Positions 45,944-58,374 of a stretch of 64,000 nucleotides of DNA are shown here, piece by piece. The notes under the pieces were generated by a model that saw nothing but the letters and a program-made list of their open reading frames with translations, ran no database searches and was not told where the DNA came from. Positions within the stretch are counted from its first letter, which is position 1; each line of letters begins with the position of its first letter. This DNA comes from Antilocapra americana. Taxonomy: Eukaryota; Chordata; Mammalia; Artiodactyla; Antilocapridae. A program made the translations under genes and the position numbers. The stretch lies in the NCBI GenBank assembly GCA_007570785.1, contig ML664159.1, positions 620,001 to 684,000 on the forward strand, read 5' to 3'.

Positions 45944-46136
45944 GCATATTATCCAGCAATCCCACTCCTGGGTGTATATCTGGAAAAGATGAAGACTTGG
46001 TTTGAAAGATACATGCACCCCAATGTCCACTGCACCACTATTTATATAGCCAAGACAGAGAAGCAACCTAAATTCCACCAAGAGGTGAATGGTTAGAGAA
46101 GACTGATACATGTATGTATGTGTATATGATATATAT

Positions 46137-46146
<10 letters not shown>

Positions 46147-46182
<36 letters not shown>
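46147..46182. repeat. (AC)18 microsatellite
   Basis: AC run flanked by TA/TG alternation (46100-46200). More TA/TG text follows at 46317-46375. Confidence 0.95.
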
Positions 46183-46189
<7 letters not shown>

Positions 46190-46198
46190 TATGTGTGT

Positions 46199-46308
46199 GT
46201 GCTCAGTTGCTTCAGTCATGACTGACTGTTTGCTACCCTGTGGACTGAAGCCCACTAGGCTCCTGTGTCCATGGGATTCTCTAGGCAAGAATACTGGAGT
46301 GGATTACT
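46199..46308 (-). mobile_element. Bov-tA fragment, antisense
   Basis: 'gtgctcagttgcttcagtca', 'gtccatgggattctctaggc' and 'aagaatactggagtggatta'. Only the BovB-like half remains. Confidence 0.85.
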
Positions 46309-46440
46309 ATACATATGATATTTGTGTGTGTATATATGTATATAGCATATATATTACGTGTTACATATATTTATAATGGAATATCACTCAACCATTAAAA
46401 AGAGTAAAATAATGTCATTTTCAGCAACATATATGGACCT

Positions 46441-46941
46441 CAGTTCAGTCCAGTTCAGTTCAGTCACTCAGTTGTGTCCAACTCTTTAAGACCGCATAAA
46501 TCTCAGCACGCCAGGCCTCCCTGTCCATCACCAACTCCCGGAGTCCACCCAAACCCATCCATGTCCATCAAGTCGGTGATGCCATCCAACCATCTCATCC
46601 TCTGTCGTCCCCTTCTCCTCCTGCCCTCAATCTTTCCCAGCATCAGGGTCTTTTCCAAGTCAGCTCTTGGCATCAGGTGTCCAAAGTATTGTAGTTTCAG
46701 CTTCAACATCAGTCCTTCCAATGAACTCCCAGGACTGATCTCCTTTAGGATGGACTGGTTGGATCTCCAAGGGACTCTCAAAAGTCTTCTCATGTCAATG
46801 TATGGCAAAATCAACACAATAATGTAAAGAAAATAAATAAACAAATAAATATATTTATAAAAACTATTAGAACAAATAAAATAATCTACAAAAAAAAAAA
46901 GTCTTCTCCTGTGCCACACAGTTTAAAAGCATCAATTCTTC
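46441..46941 (-). mobile_element. BovB 3' end, antisense, with nested L1 tail
   Basis: 'cagttcagtccagttcagtt', 'gccaggcctccctgtccatc' and 'gatgccatccaaccatctca', back to 'agcatcaattcttcgg'. About 390 bases of BovB. 'ggacct' flanks it at 46435-46440 and 46942-46947, a short target duplication. Confidence 0.9.
46792..46900 (+). mobile_element. L1 3' tail inside BovB, possible 3' transduction
   Basis: 'atgtcaatgtatggcaaaat', 'caacacaataatgtaaagaa', then A/T-rich text to 46888 and a second A run. 'aaaagtcttctc' flanks it at 46780-46791 and 46897-46908. The roughly 40 bases between the first A-rich tail and the second A run are not L1 and may have been carried along from a source locus. Confidence 0.75.
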
Positions 46942-47187
46942 GGACCTAGAGATTATCATATTGAGTGAAGTCAGCCAGACAGAGAAAGACTAATTAATTA
47001 TATGAAATCACTTATATGTGGAATCTAAAAAATGATACATATGAACTTAAAATTTACAAAACAGAGTCAGACTCACAGGCAGAAACTAATGGTTACCAAA
47101 GAGGAAAGGTATGGGAGGGAGGGATAAATTAGGAGTTTATATCCCTCTGCTATACATCTGAAACTTAACACAACATTGTAAGTCAAA

Positions 47188-47398
47188 AGTAAAAATATTA
47201 GGCACTCAGTTGTGTCCCACTCTTTGAGACCCCATAGACTGTAGACTGACAGGCTCCTCTGTCCACAGGATTTTCCAGGCAAGAATACTGGAGTGGGTTG
47301 CCGTCTCCTTCCCCAGGGGATCATTTTGACCCAGGGATTGAACCTGGGTCTCCCACATTGTGGGCAGATTCTTTGCCATGTGAGCCATCAGGGAAACC
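47188..47398 (-). mobile_element. Bov-tA SINE, antisense, with target duplication
   Basis: 'ggcactcagttgtgtcccac' to 'gagccatcagggaaaccc'. 'cattgtaagtcaaa' (47174-47187) and 'cattgtaaatcaaa' (47399-47412) flank it, in the 3' end of an old L1. Confidence 0.95.
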
Positions 47399-47435
47399 CA
47401 TTGTAAATCAAACTATATTTCAATTAAAAATTATC

Positions 47436-48274
47436 ATCTTGTACTATGAAATAAATAATATTTAAATTGATCACAATATGATACAGAAAGCTCTAAATGT
47501 TATTTTTCTTGGTGTACTTGTTATCTTAAAAATAATTCAGTCAGCATGAATGGTTTGTTTATTAATAAAAAGGCATGTAACAAAAAATTATGATCACAAT
47601 ATGATATACAATTAAAATATTAAACCTTTTCTACTTTTGTTTGTTGCAAAAGTGACATAAATATAGTTTCTTAAAAATTTTAAAGGAATGAATAAATAGT
47701 GATATTAGGTCAAGCTTCTCCTTGATAAATTTAATTATTATTTGAAATCTCATAGGCTGCATATATTAATGTGAATAAACCAATGACTATTGCCCTCACT
47801 AAATTTCAAAACCCCCTTCCATGCCTATAGGATCCTTTATATCTGGTCACTGTTTTCCTTCAGTCTTACCTTCTCCTCTTCTCACTTGCTATACTTCTGC
47901 AATATGGACTTTCATTTTTATTCATTGATTCTCCTAAGCCCTTGCCTTCTTCAGGATTGTAATATTTCTTATAATATTTTTATCTGGTTCTGGAAGCATG
48001 GTTATGTTGCCCTCCTAAAAGCAGTTGTGGCTTTCTCTCTGTTTGTATCATTTGGTAAATTTTGAATAATACTTGTGTTGTTCATGTTTGGAAGAATTCA
48101 CCAGTCAAATTTTCTAGATTTTACTTTGTTGGAAAATGTATAACAAATTGAAATTGTTAAAGAGGTATTTAATATTCAAGTATCCTACTTCTTTTCTTGT
48201 AAATTTTGGAGAGTTGTATATTTTTAGGAATTTATCCATTTGATCCAAATCATCAGACATAGTTTTATCTTTTT
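47436..48274. other. unassigned AT-rich DNA
   Basis: No recognised element. The open frame at 47790-48065 has no domain. Confidence 0.4.
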
Positions 48275-48783
48275 AACAAATAGAAATATATGCATTATCA
48301 ATCAAGTGGAATTTATGCCAGTTATGTAAATCTGATTCAACATTTGAAAATTAATTAAAGTAATCCATTTCATCAACAGGCTAAAAAAGAAAAATCATAT
48401 GATCATATCAATAGATGTAGAAAAAAAAAGCTAGCAAAATACAAAACCCATTAATGATAAAAATTCTCAAAACCCTAGAATAGAGGGTGAATTTGTCAAC
48501 TTGATAAAGAACATCTACCAAAGAAAAAAAAAACTCTTATACCTGACATCATACTTCATGGTGCTATCATCAAAGCTTTCCCACTAAAATTAGGTATAAG
48601 ACAAGGATGTTCCCTCACATCACACCTTTTCAACTTTGCGCTGGATGTCCTCACTAATGCAATAAGACAGGAAAAAGAAATGAAAGATATGCAGGTAGAG
48701 AATAAAGAAATAAAATTGTCTTTGTTCACAGGTGATATGACTATCTAGGTAGACAGTCTGAAAGAATCATCAAAACAACCCCT
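48275..48783 (+). mobile_element. old L1 ORF2 fragment, sense
   Basis: 'atgatcatatcaatagatgt', 'aagctttcccactaaaatta', 'ggtataagacaaggatgttc' and 'ttgtctttgttcacaggtga' match the ORF2 RT region. The catalytic FADD is changed to F-T-G-D near 48724-48735 and several stops are present. Confidence 0.8.
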
Positions 48784-48784
48784 G

Positions 48785-49125
48785 GCCTTTGGGAGGTGAT
48801 TAGTCATGACTGTGGAGCCTCAGAATGGATTAGTGCCCTTGTACAAGAGATCCCCATGGCTCACTTGTCCCTCCTGTCATGTGAGGACACAGAGAGAAAA
48901 AAGAGCCCTTTATGTACCAGAAAGCATGCCCTGTTACACTGAGTCTGCTGATGCACTCAACTTGAATGTTCTAGTCCTCAGAACAAAGATAAAAAAAAGT
49001 GTTGTTTATAAGCAACATAAACAACAATATAGACAATAATTTATAATTAATATAAACAACTGGCTGTTTATATACCTGGTTTAGGATAATTTATTTTATA
49101 GCATCCTGAACTGACTAGGACATAG
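48785..49125 (+). mobile_element. MLT1-like LTR fragment, sense
   Basis: 'cctttgggaggtgattagtc', 'ggattagtgcccttgtacaa', 'cctgtcatgtgaggacacag' and 'gttgtttataagcaacataa', ending 'catcctgaactgactaggac', follow MLT1. The 5' part is missing and it abuts the old L1. Confidence 0.75.
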
Positions 49126-50449
49126 GATATTATAGGTCGTTTCCCTATACTCTATATTTATCCTTACTAAAAGTAAGGGAACAAGCTGATACTTAAAATG
49201 CTAAACAAAAGCTATTTTCACAGGTGCTATAGATAATAGTTTGGTTGAAACAAAAATGAGAATATTTGTCACACTTTTCACTATCAGGAAGGCAGTGAAG
49301 TGGGGACAAGGAGGATAAAGAATGGGGAGTGGGGAGTCTGGGCCTCGTATACTTTAATTTTATTTTTTAGAAATTTCACCCTGTGATATTATCAACTCAG
49401 AATATTAATTTAAGATCTAATAGACAAAGAGTGAGGGAGAAAGGGAGGAAGAGAGGAAGGGAGAAAGGAATAAAGAATAAAGGGGACAGTTATAACATGC
49501 ATAAATTAAATGTCTCTAACGTGGGAAATGGTAGGAAAAAGAGAGACCTTTATGTATATTGTTAAAGTTACTTTCAGTATCAAATTCCCCTTTTTGTGAC
49601 TGGTTATATTTTAGATAAATTACATCAGCTAATCTATTATAAATGCATCTACCATCAGATATAGAAAATGAAAAAATATTGTTATTCCTGTCCAGAATAG
49701 AAGAGTCAGGCCCACAATGTAAATATATCTATTTATTGAGTGACTTTATATAGAACTGTGTACCAATAATTGTAATATATACTTACATTCAAAATAAATT
49801 CACTCGAATTATAGTATTAACTTTGTTCTTGAATATAGGGACTAATATATAAGGCAACATTCTTAAAACTAACTCTTTGAGTATACTTCTTTTCTTTTTT
49901 CATATTATAAAACTCAGAGATTCAGGATGCAGATCCAAGTATAAATCCCCTTCTGAGCAAATAAAACATGTTTGGCAACCCAGAAGTTGCCTGAAATCCA
50001 GGCACCTGCAGAGGCCTCTTTGACATTTTTTCCAGTTATACAGTAGCCCTGAAGCCTAATTCTTTCCTCTTTCTCTCCTTACAAAAAGAAAGAGGAAACA
50101 GCTTTTTTCTTTTTTTTTTAAGAATTCAAATAATTAAGATTATTTAATAGCCAACTTGGTGTCAGTGCTGCTAACATATGACTGCCTTTATAAACCAAAG
50201 AAAAGTGGAATATAAATTTGTTTCTATTTCAAATACATGTTCAGTGCTATGCCGGTGTATCTTTTAAAAAGACTTTGTTGAGGTTAGGGATGAGGGGAGC
50301 CAGTTTCTGAGTCTGCTAATTTCTATAGTGTAAGTATTCCCATCATGACTAATTCCAAATTGCCGGTGCTCTGTTCACAGGGGATCTGTCCTCTTCACCA
50401 TTCCTGTCCCTTTCTGCTCATAGCCATGACTTCAGTGCAGCCACTGGTA
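49126..50449. other. unassigned DNA with a GA-rich patch
   Basis: Purine-rich 'agggaggaagagaggaaggg' text lies at about 49430-49475. Otherwise nothing recognised. Confidence 0.4.
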
Positions 50450-50820
50450 TTTCTCACTCCACTCCAAATTCAGTTCCTGAATCCCTCATCTGTTATCAAT
50501 AATGTAGCCAGAAATATCTTTCTAAGATGCAAAATTTCTGAATTAATCTGCTTCAGTGTCTTTAGACAAAGCCTAAAGTCCTACTAGAGCCTCAGATGGT
50601 CCTTTTTGATTTGGCCCGTATATGTTTCACTTAGTTATACTAGTTGTCTTAGATTATCTTGAAAGTTTCCCCTCATGTTTCTATGTGTTTGTGTACTATT
50701 TAATTTTTTCCATTGCTAGTACCTTTGTTATGGCTATTTCATATCCCCCAAACTTCTGTCCCTCTCATCATGGGGAGTTCAGTCTTATTCTGTTGGAGTA
50801 CCTGCCTTTTAAACTTTTCC
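50450..50820 (+). mobile_element. possible L2 body, sense
   Basis: 'tttctgaattaatctgcttc', 'tttagacaaagcctaaagtc' and 'ctcagatggtcctttttgat' follow the L2 '3' body order ('aggataaagtccaaactcct'-type text). Decayed. Confidence 0.4.
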
Positions 50821-52373
50821 AAAGTATGGTACTTTGAACATACTTGAGTGATTGCTCCCCAGTATGTAATTATATGTCCGTGTGTTTAGCTCCTCAGTGG
50901 ACCATGAGTTTCTTAGAGAAAGAGACCACATTTATTTTCCAGTTGTAATGGAACATAATTAAAGTATTAATATCATGTTTTATTATATGATATGTTATCA
51001 ATATTGAGAATATGTCTTTATCATTATTTCCTGGCAGAATGAAGGTAGTGGGATTAAGTACGAAATAAATGTTTCAGAATATTTTAAATTTTGTTATTTT
51101 ACATCAATTTATGCCTTTTTTGTTAATTCATTTAGGAAATAAAAAAATGAAAGCACACATTAGATTTGAAGATGATCCTAAGTTAAGAATAATAGGTATC
51201 ATCCTAATACTTATGCTCACAGTTCAAAATAACCTCAATAAAAAGGAGTCATCAAAAATAAAGTTGCTGGAGAAACTAGTTTAGTGAGTCATCCTTAGGG
51301 GGAAAAAAGGAGTTGCACAAACTGAATGAGGAGATAGAGAAATCACAATATATATACCTAAAAATACAGCATTTTAAAAAGTAAACATAAGAGCATTGCA
51401 CAAATAAGGATAGTACTTAATAATCAGTCATGTTTTAAAGATTCAGCAAATATTTCTTGACAGAATACTCTATGCAAAGTACCAGCTGCATACTGTTTAT
51501 TTTTGAGTTGATACTGAGGAATAACTGTGTCTGTGTCATCTACTTTTATAGAATGTGCTGCAATACTTTAAGTAATACTTTAAGATGTTCAGAAATGAGG
51601 AAAGAGGAATAATAACTGGTCACATGTTCACTTTAGTTTTGTGTCCAAATTTGGGCTCAATATCTTTAAAATAGACGTAAAGAAATGTCAAAAGAAGTCA
51701 AAGGGAATTAATGCATTAATTTAAAGGTTAAAACAATTACCTTTTAAAAATAAACAAGAAACAATTGGTATTATTTAACTGATTCTAATGGGCCCACAAA
51801 TATTAAAACCATATGTGTTTCAGACTTCAGAAAAAGTTCAATATTTAAAAGTTAATACCTGTGTATTTAATATAACACATAAACCAACTCTATCCTCCAG
51901 CAGGATTTGAGGCAGGATTTCAATCAAAGGCATCAACATTTCTGCAGTCAAAACTATTAATGGTATCGTCTGGAAAGATGAGGAAAGACTACAGGTAGCT
52001 TCATGTCAGTGCCAGGCTAGACTTTGCCATCAAATGAGTTATCAATAAAATATATGTTTTGATAACATTTTGGATTTCAGACTTTTCTTTGTTGATTATA
52101 GTTTCAACTAAAAAATATGCACAACTTGAGAGTTGCAAGTTAAATTTTATTTGGAGCAAAATGAGAACTGCAGCCTGGGAGACAATATCTCAGTTATTTC
52201 TGAGAGACTGCTCCAAGGAGGTAGGAGGGGGAAGTCAGGCTATATAGTTTGTAACAAAGGGGGAACTCAGTCAGAACATCAAAGATCAGATATCAGCTTA
52301 AGGAATTTAACATACTATGTATGGGAAGATGCAAGCTTGTGGATGCAATGAATTCATTCCTTTCATTGCACCT
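50821..52373. other. unassigned AT-rich DNA
   Basis: No firm element. 51430-51500 is weakly L2-like in antisense. Confidence 0.35.
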
Positions 52374-52651
52374 CGGCTCAGTTCAGTTCAGTTCAGTTCA
52401 GTTCTTCAGTTGAGTCCGACTCTTTGTGATCCCATGGACTGCAGCATGCCAGGCCACCCTGTCCATCACCATCTCCTAGAGTTTATTCAAACTCATATCC
52501 ACTGAGTGATGATGCCATCCAACCATTTCATCCTCTGTCATCCCCTTCTCCTCCTGCCTTCAATCTTTCCCAGCATCAGGGTCTTTTCCAATGAGTCAAC
52601 TCTTCACATGAGGTGGCCAAAGTATTGGAGTTTCAGCTTCAAGATCAGTCA

Positions 52652-53437
52652 TTAAAATGAATATTCAGGACTAATTTCCTTTAGGATTGACTGGCTGGAT
52701 CTCCTTAAGGTCCAAGGGATTCTCAAGAGTCTTCTCCAACACCACAGTTCAAAACAATCAATTCTTCGGTACTCAGCTTTCTTTATAGTCCAACTTTCAC
52801 ATCCATACTTGACTAGTGGAAAAGCCATAGCCTTAACTAGACGGACCTTTGTTGGCAAAGTAATGTTTCTGCTTTTTAATATGATGTCTAGGCTGGTCAC
52901 TTTCCTTCCAAGGAGTAAATGTCTTTTAATTTCATGGCTGCAGTCACCATCTGCAGTGATTTTGGAGCCCCCCAAAATAAAGTCAGCCACTGTTTCCACT
53001 GTTTCCCCATCAATTTGCCCTGAAGTGATGGGACCAGATGCCACGATCTTAGTTTTCTGAATGTTGACCTTTAAGGCAACTTTTTCACTCTCCTCTTTCA
53101 CTTTCATCAAGAGCCTCTTTAGTTCTTCACTTTCTGCCATAATGGTGGTGTCGTCTGCATATCTGATGTTATTGATATTTCTCCCAGCAATCTTGATTCC
53201 AGCTTGTGCTTCATCCAGCCCAGCATTTCTCATGATATACTCTGCATATAAGTTAAATAAGCAGGGTGACAATATACAACCTTGACGTACTCCTTTTCCT
53301 ATTTGGAACCAGTCTGTTGTTCCATGTCCAGTTCTAACTGTGGTTTCCTGACCTGCATACAGATTTCTCAAGAGGCATGTCTGGTGGTCTGGTATTCCCA
53401 TCTCTTTCAGAATTTTCCACACTTTGTGGTGATCCAC
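52652..53437 (-). pseudogene. BovB reverse-transcriptase core, open for 261 codons
   Basis: Minus-strand frame with the RT 'RQGCILSPCLFN' block at residues 51-62 and the catalytic YADD at 93-96. It continues through 'YGCESWTIKK' to the normal-looking end 'LKEISPEYSF'. One glutamate codon is missing in the 'ESEE(E)L' stretch. The upstream RT part (53637-53972) is in another frame, and about 200 bases between contain frame breaks. It is therefore a decayed element despite the long frame. Confidence 0.85.
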
Positions 53438-53636
53438 ACAGTCAAATGCTTTGGCATAGTCAATGAAACAGAAATAGATATTTTTCTGGAACTCTCTTGC
53501 TCTTTTGATGATTCAGTGGATGTTGGCAATTTGATCTCTGGTTCCTCTGCCTTTTCTAAAACTGGCTTGAATATCTGGAAGTTCACAGTTCACATATTGT
53601 TGAAGCCTGGCTTGGAGAATTTTGAGCATTACTTTA

Positions 53637-53896
53637 CTAGCGTGTGAAATGAGTGCGATTGTGGTAGTTTGAGCATTCTTTGGCATTGCCTTTCTTTGGG
53701 ATTGAAATGAAAACTGACCTTTTCCAATCCTGTAACCACTGCTGAGTTTTCCAAATTTGCTGGCATACTGAGTGCAGCACTTTCACAGCATCGTCTTTTA
53801 GGATTTGAAATAGCTCAACTGGAATTCCATCACCTCCACTAGTTTTGTTTGTAGTGATGCTTCCTAAGACCCACTTGACTTCACATTTCAGGATGG
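53637..53896 (-). pseudogene. BovB RT N-terminal remnant
   Basis: Minus-strand reading 'ILKCEVKWVLGSITTNKTSG' to 'KKGNAKECSNYHN' matches the BovB region 5' of the RT core. It is separated from the 52652-53437 frame by frameshifts. Confidence 0.85.
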
Positions 53897-55845
53897 ACCC
53901 AAATCCTTTTTCCTTGTTCAACTTAAGGAGTGGCAGATGGCTGCTTCTTGCCTTCCGCCAGCTCATCAGCAATCACCATGGAGGATGGCAGTTATCTGTT
54001 GGATCACAATTTTGGAAGCCCTCATTCATATTTGGAGGCCAAAATTCTCTGATGACTTTGACATTTCTGTTTCTTGACATAACAGGAGATATTTTCATTT
54101 CACAATAGTGTTAGAGACTTGACTTAAGGAAAGTTTTAATTGCTGAAAGCTTTAAGAAGATTAACATACTAGTTTATAAATAGTGTAGTTTCTGAGAGAC
54201 TTTCTTAATTTTCATGTTTTTTACATTCAATATTAAATAAACATGGCAAAGAGAAGATATTATCTTCTAAGATCTTATCTTCTCATAGTTGCTTTTCATT
54301 TTTCTTATATGGCTTCATTTCTTCACTCTCACCTAGAATGGTATTTCTACCTTGTTCTGCCCAATGATGCCTCAATCCTTGGAAATTCTTCCAATGGTTT
54401 GTCTCTTTGATGAAACTGCTCCCAAATCATCTCCCTTGAATTGAGATGTGTAAACCTTTCAGAATCTACTTTGCTCTTTTTCTTCCTATTTCATCTAGCC
54501 TCAGCCTGGACTTCAGTGCACTATGCTGTGTCTTCATATACATACAATAACTCCTTTTTCATCGATGACCTTGGGTTTTACATTGTGACAGGTAAATCAA
54601 ATTAGATGTGTTTCAGAACAGGGAAATATTTTAAGTTGAGATTTGTTTTTGATACAATAGAACATACTTTTACATATCCATTTCATAAACCAAAGCTTAA
54701 ATGTCTAATGCATTTTTAAAATTTAAGATTTGCAGACTTCCAAATCACAAAAGTTAAAATTCACCTGAAAAATTATATATTTTTTTCAGATTCAGTAAAA
54801 GTTTTCTGAAAATCTAAGCAAGCAAATAAATGAGGAAATCAGTTGTTTTCATGCAACCTTTAAAATATACCTTATGTTACAATGTTATATTCTACGTTAT
54901 ACATGTATACTTATATACAAGGTATATGTAGCATCTACAATAATAGCAGTGACCATTGTTTTGCCACATTTCTTTACAGAAAAATCAAGTCATCAATTGA
55001 GAAAGTGAGAAGCAGACTAAAAAGTGTTTCTATTAATTGAGTAGATTCATAAAATTTGCATCAACTGCATGAGAAGATTTTTAGTTTACTTACTCTAATA
55101 AATATTCTATGCCCATTACTTAACTAACTCCCATAACATTTCATTCTTTACAATATATTGCAAATATTTTTGAACCTAATTAACATCTAGAATACATGAT
55201 ATGGAATTTACCCACCATTGCTATTCATCTTTTCCCTCCTTCTCTCCCTTGCTGAAGCAGCTTCCATTTTTCTGCACCAAAGGAAAAAAATTCAGTGTTA
55301 ACCATAGAAGCCATTTTTTACCTCTCTTAAAAAAACATCGGAGTGTTCTAACATTTCCCTGAGAAATCAGATTCCTCTCACTGTTGTTTTCAAACATATT
55401 TTTTTAGTTTCTGTGATTTTTGTTGCAGATAATTTTGTGCTTTTTATTAAGCATTTGAACTATTTTTTTAAACAGATGAATGATAAGATTTTCAAATGTG
55501 CCAAATTAGAGCCAATCCCATGGCTGAAAAGGGATATTGATGTTGTTTCATTTAACTGAAAACAATGGATGTTTTCCAAAGGATATATATGGAGCTTGCA
55601 GAGCCAGTTTTTAATTGTGTTTGTGAAAGATTCAGCAAGTAGAAGCCAAATGGACAATTCACACTTGTGTCTTTTGAAACACTTTCTCACTATAAACAAA
55701 AAGGTTTGGTATTTTGTGAAAACTGTGAGCATCAGCAAAATGTATACACAAAAAGAAATTGACATCAGTGTGAAATTCAAGATGCTTTCTAGGAAGTAGT
55801 TGTCTGAAGGAGCAGAATACTATGCTTTTTTTGTGAAAATTTTGC
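53897..55845. other. unassigned DNA
   Basis: Nearly 2 kb with no recognised element. Overlapping open frames at 55460-55847 on both strands have no identifiable domain. Confidence 0.4.
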
Positions 55846-56470
55846 AATGTCCTTGCTTATTTAACTTGTATGCAAAGTACATCATGCAAAATGCCAGGCT
55901 GGATGAAGCACAAGCTGGAATCAAGATTGCTGGGAGGAATATCAATAACCTCAGATACGCAGATGACACCAACCTTATGACAGAAAGTGAAGAGGAACTA
56001 ACGAACCTCTTGATGAAAGTGAAAGAGGAGAGTGAAAAAGTTGCCTTAAAGCTCAACATTCAGAAAACTAAGATCATGGCATCTGGTCCCATCACTTCAT
56101 GGCAAATAGATGGGGAAACAATGGAAACAGTGAGATAATTTATTTTCTTGGGCTCCAAAATCACTGTGGATGGTGACTGCCGCCATGAAATTAAAAGATG
56201 CTTGCTCCTTGGAAGAAAAGTTATGACCAACCTAGACAGCATATTAAAAAGCAGAGACATTTCTTTGCTGACAAATGTCTGTCTAGTCAAAGCTATGATT
56301 TTGCAGTAGTCATGTATGGATGTGAGAGTTGGACTATAAAGAAATCTGAGTGCCGAAGAATAGATGCTTTTGAACTGTGGTGTTGGAGAAGACCCTTGAG
56401 AGTCCCTTGGACCTTAAAGAGATCCAGCCAGTCAATCCTAAAAGAAATCAGTCCTGAATATTCATTTTAA
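55846..56470 (+). pseudogene. BovB reverse-transcriptase C-terminal remnant
   Basis: The first frame (to 56138) contains catalytic YADD (about 55956-55967) and 'ESEEELTNLLMKVKEESEK', then a stop in 'ETMETVR'. A second frame (56198-56470) carries 'YGCESWTIKKSECRR' to 'KEISPEYSF'. A frameshift lies near 56138-56200. Confidence 0.85.
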
Positions 56471-56741
56471 TGACTGATGTTGAAGCTGAAGCTCCAATAC
56501 TTTGGCCACCTGATGCGAAGAATTGACTGATGATGATAAAGAAAAGACCCTGATGCTGGGAAAGATTGAAGGCAGAAGGAGAAGGGGACGACAGAGGATG
56601 AGATAGTTGGATGGCATCACTGACTCAATGGACATGAGTTTGAGCAAGCTCTGGGAGTTGGTGATGGACAGGGCAGCCTATTGTGCTGCAGGCCAAGGGG
56701 TTGCAGAGAGACGGACCCAACTGAGCGACTGAACTGACTGA
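55846..56741 (+). mobile_element. BovB LINE 3' part, sense
   Basis: 'ccttgcttatttaacttgta', 'gaatcaagattgctgggagg', 'cacttcatggcaaatagatg', 'ggtgttggagaagacccttg' and 'gatggcatcactgactcaat', ending 'gagcgactgaactgactgag'. It starts just upstream of the YADD motif. About 0.9 kb. Confidence 0.95.
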
Positions 56742-58374
56742 GGCTAAATGGTTATTTTTAGATTTTTCTCAGCAATAGGCAGTTGAAAACTTTATTCATT
56801 TACTAGCCCAGTCTTATACTCACCAATTTCTTTTGACTTTTGGAGAGATCTAAAGATTTCAAAATTTTCTAACATTGTTGGAAGGCATTAAAATAGAGAG
56901 AGTATTTACTCATATTAAAACATCCCAATCACCTTTTATAGAAAAATGAACATTTTCCTCTCTTCAACTGACCTATTCATGTATAGAAATGGGAAAATCT
57001 GAAATTTTAAAGTCTTATATTGTGACCATGACCATGGTTATGGCAGAAAAGAATGTTTTATTTGAAATTTATTGAAGTGGGGAATTCCAAGACTGGGAAG
57101 ATCTGTTTCCAATTTGCAGTTATCTATAAATAATAAGAGATAAATGAAGGTGGTGGTAATAGAGTTATAAATGAGGCATGAATATGTAGAATATTTCACA
57201 GGAAGCTGAAGGACATGATCTTTATTGAATGTGAAGGGTGGAAAGAAAATGAATTAAATATGATACTTAGTTTAGTCCTGGTCTGAATATACTCTTTATT
57301 ATTGTCCCCCTTGCTCACTCAGCCCCAGCCACATAGACTCCTTGCCATCATACGAAACCATCAGGTACACTACTGTATCAGTGCTTTTGAACTTGCTATA
57401 CACATCTTAGCTTCCCCTGGAAATTTCCTTAGCTTGTTCCTTCTCTCAGTCAGGTGTTTGTTCAAAGGTCACCTTCTCAATGAGGACTTCCACAACTCCC
57501 AAATTTAATACACAACCATCTCCTAACCCCCAACACAGTAGTGATCAGAAATCTGATTAAGTCATCATAGATACAGGATATTCGGGAGAATAAAGGGATA
57601 AGTTTAAACACATTAACCTAAAGATGTTCTGAAGGCAGTTAGAAAAACAAATCTGTAGCATAGGAAAGATTTAAAATTTGATTGTGTAATTTTAGGAGTC
57701 CTCTAAATAAATGTAGTATGTATATCAGAATTTCTGCTTCAAGGAAGAAGGAATTATTTGTCACAACCAGAAAAGCAGGGCAAATTATGAAAAAAAAAAA
57801 GGTTTCAGAGAGCTGCTTAAGCAGAAAGATTTAGAAGGACTTGAATTCCAAAGAAATCAGAAGTAAATTCAGAAGTAGATTGAGGATCTATAGCTTCTTC
57901 TTTTTTCCTCTGGACATATTTGTTGATTCTAGGTATAAATAAAAGGCTAAGAATATGGGTGTGAAGAGACAGGAAGCTGCTGCTAAGGCACATACACAAG
58001 CAATCATAGTTTTGGAAATTATGTGGGTTAGAATGACAGAGTTGGAAATCCAAACACACAACTCATTTCATCTCAAGACTTTGCTATATTCTGAAGATGT
58101 ATAGAGCAAGAACTTAAAACAGCTCTGAAAAGCAGAGGGAAATTTCCAGTTGCTTAGTGTTAAAGAGACAACGGCACTAAATTCTCAGTTAGAAGTCTAT
58201 TGAAGGCAACCATAGGTATAGATGCAAACCACAGGTAGACTGAATCTTACTAAAACTGCACCTCAACCTGAGTTTAGTCGATGATTGGATGAAGAAGATA
58301 ATTTCTCAGTTTATCAAAAAAATAGATACTTATATTTCTCAATTACAAATATCTATTTTTTTTAAAAATAAGAC
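56742..58374. other. unassigned DNA
   Basis: No firm element. 57410-57540 ('gttcaaaggtcaccttctca') is weakly L2-like in sense. Confidence 0.35.

Larger units (their letters stand above)
45944..47435 (+). mobile_element. old L1 3' region, sense, split by several insertions
   Basis: L1 pieces at 45944-46198 ('atccagcaatcccactcctg'), 46309-46440 ('atggaatatcactcaaccat'), 46948-47187 ('gagtgaagtcagccagacag' to 'acacaacattgtaagtc') and 47399-47435 join into one old element. Inserted are an antisense Bov-tA (46199-46308), an antisense BovB (46441-46941) that itself holds an L1 tail, and an antisense Bov-tA (47188-47398). Confidence 0.85.
52374..53896 (-). mobile_element. BovB LINE, antisense, 5'-truncated
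   Basis: From a (GTTCA)n 3' end (52378-52402) to 'acttcacatttcaggatgga'. About 1.52 kb covering most of the RT and the 3' end, with good conservation. Confidence 0.95.
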
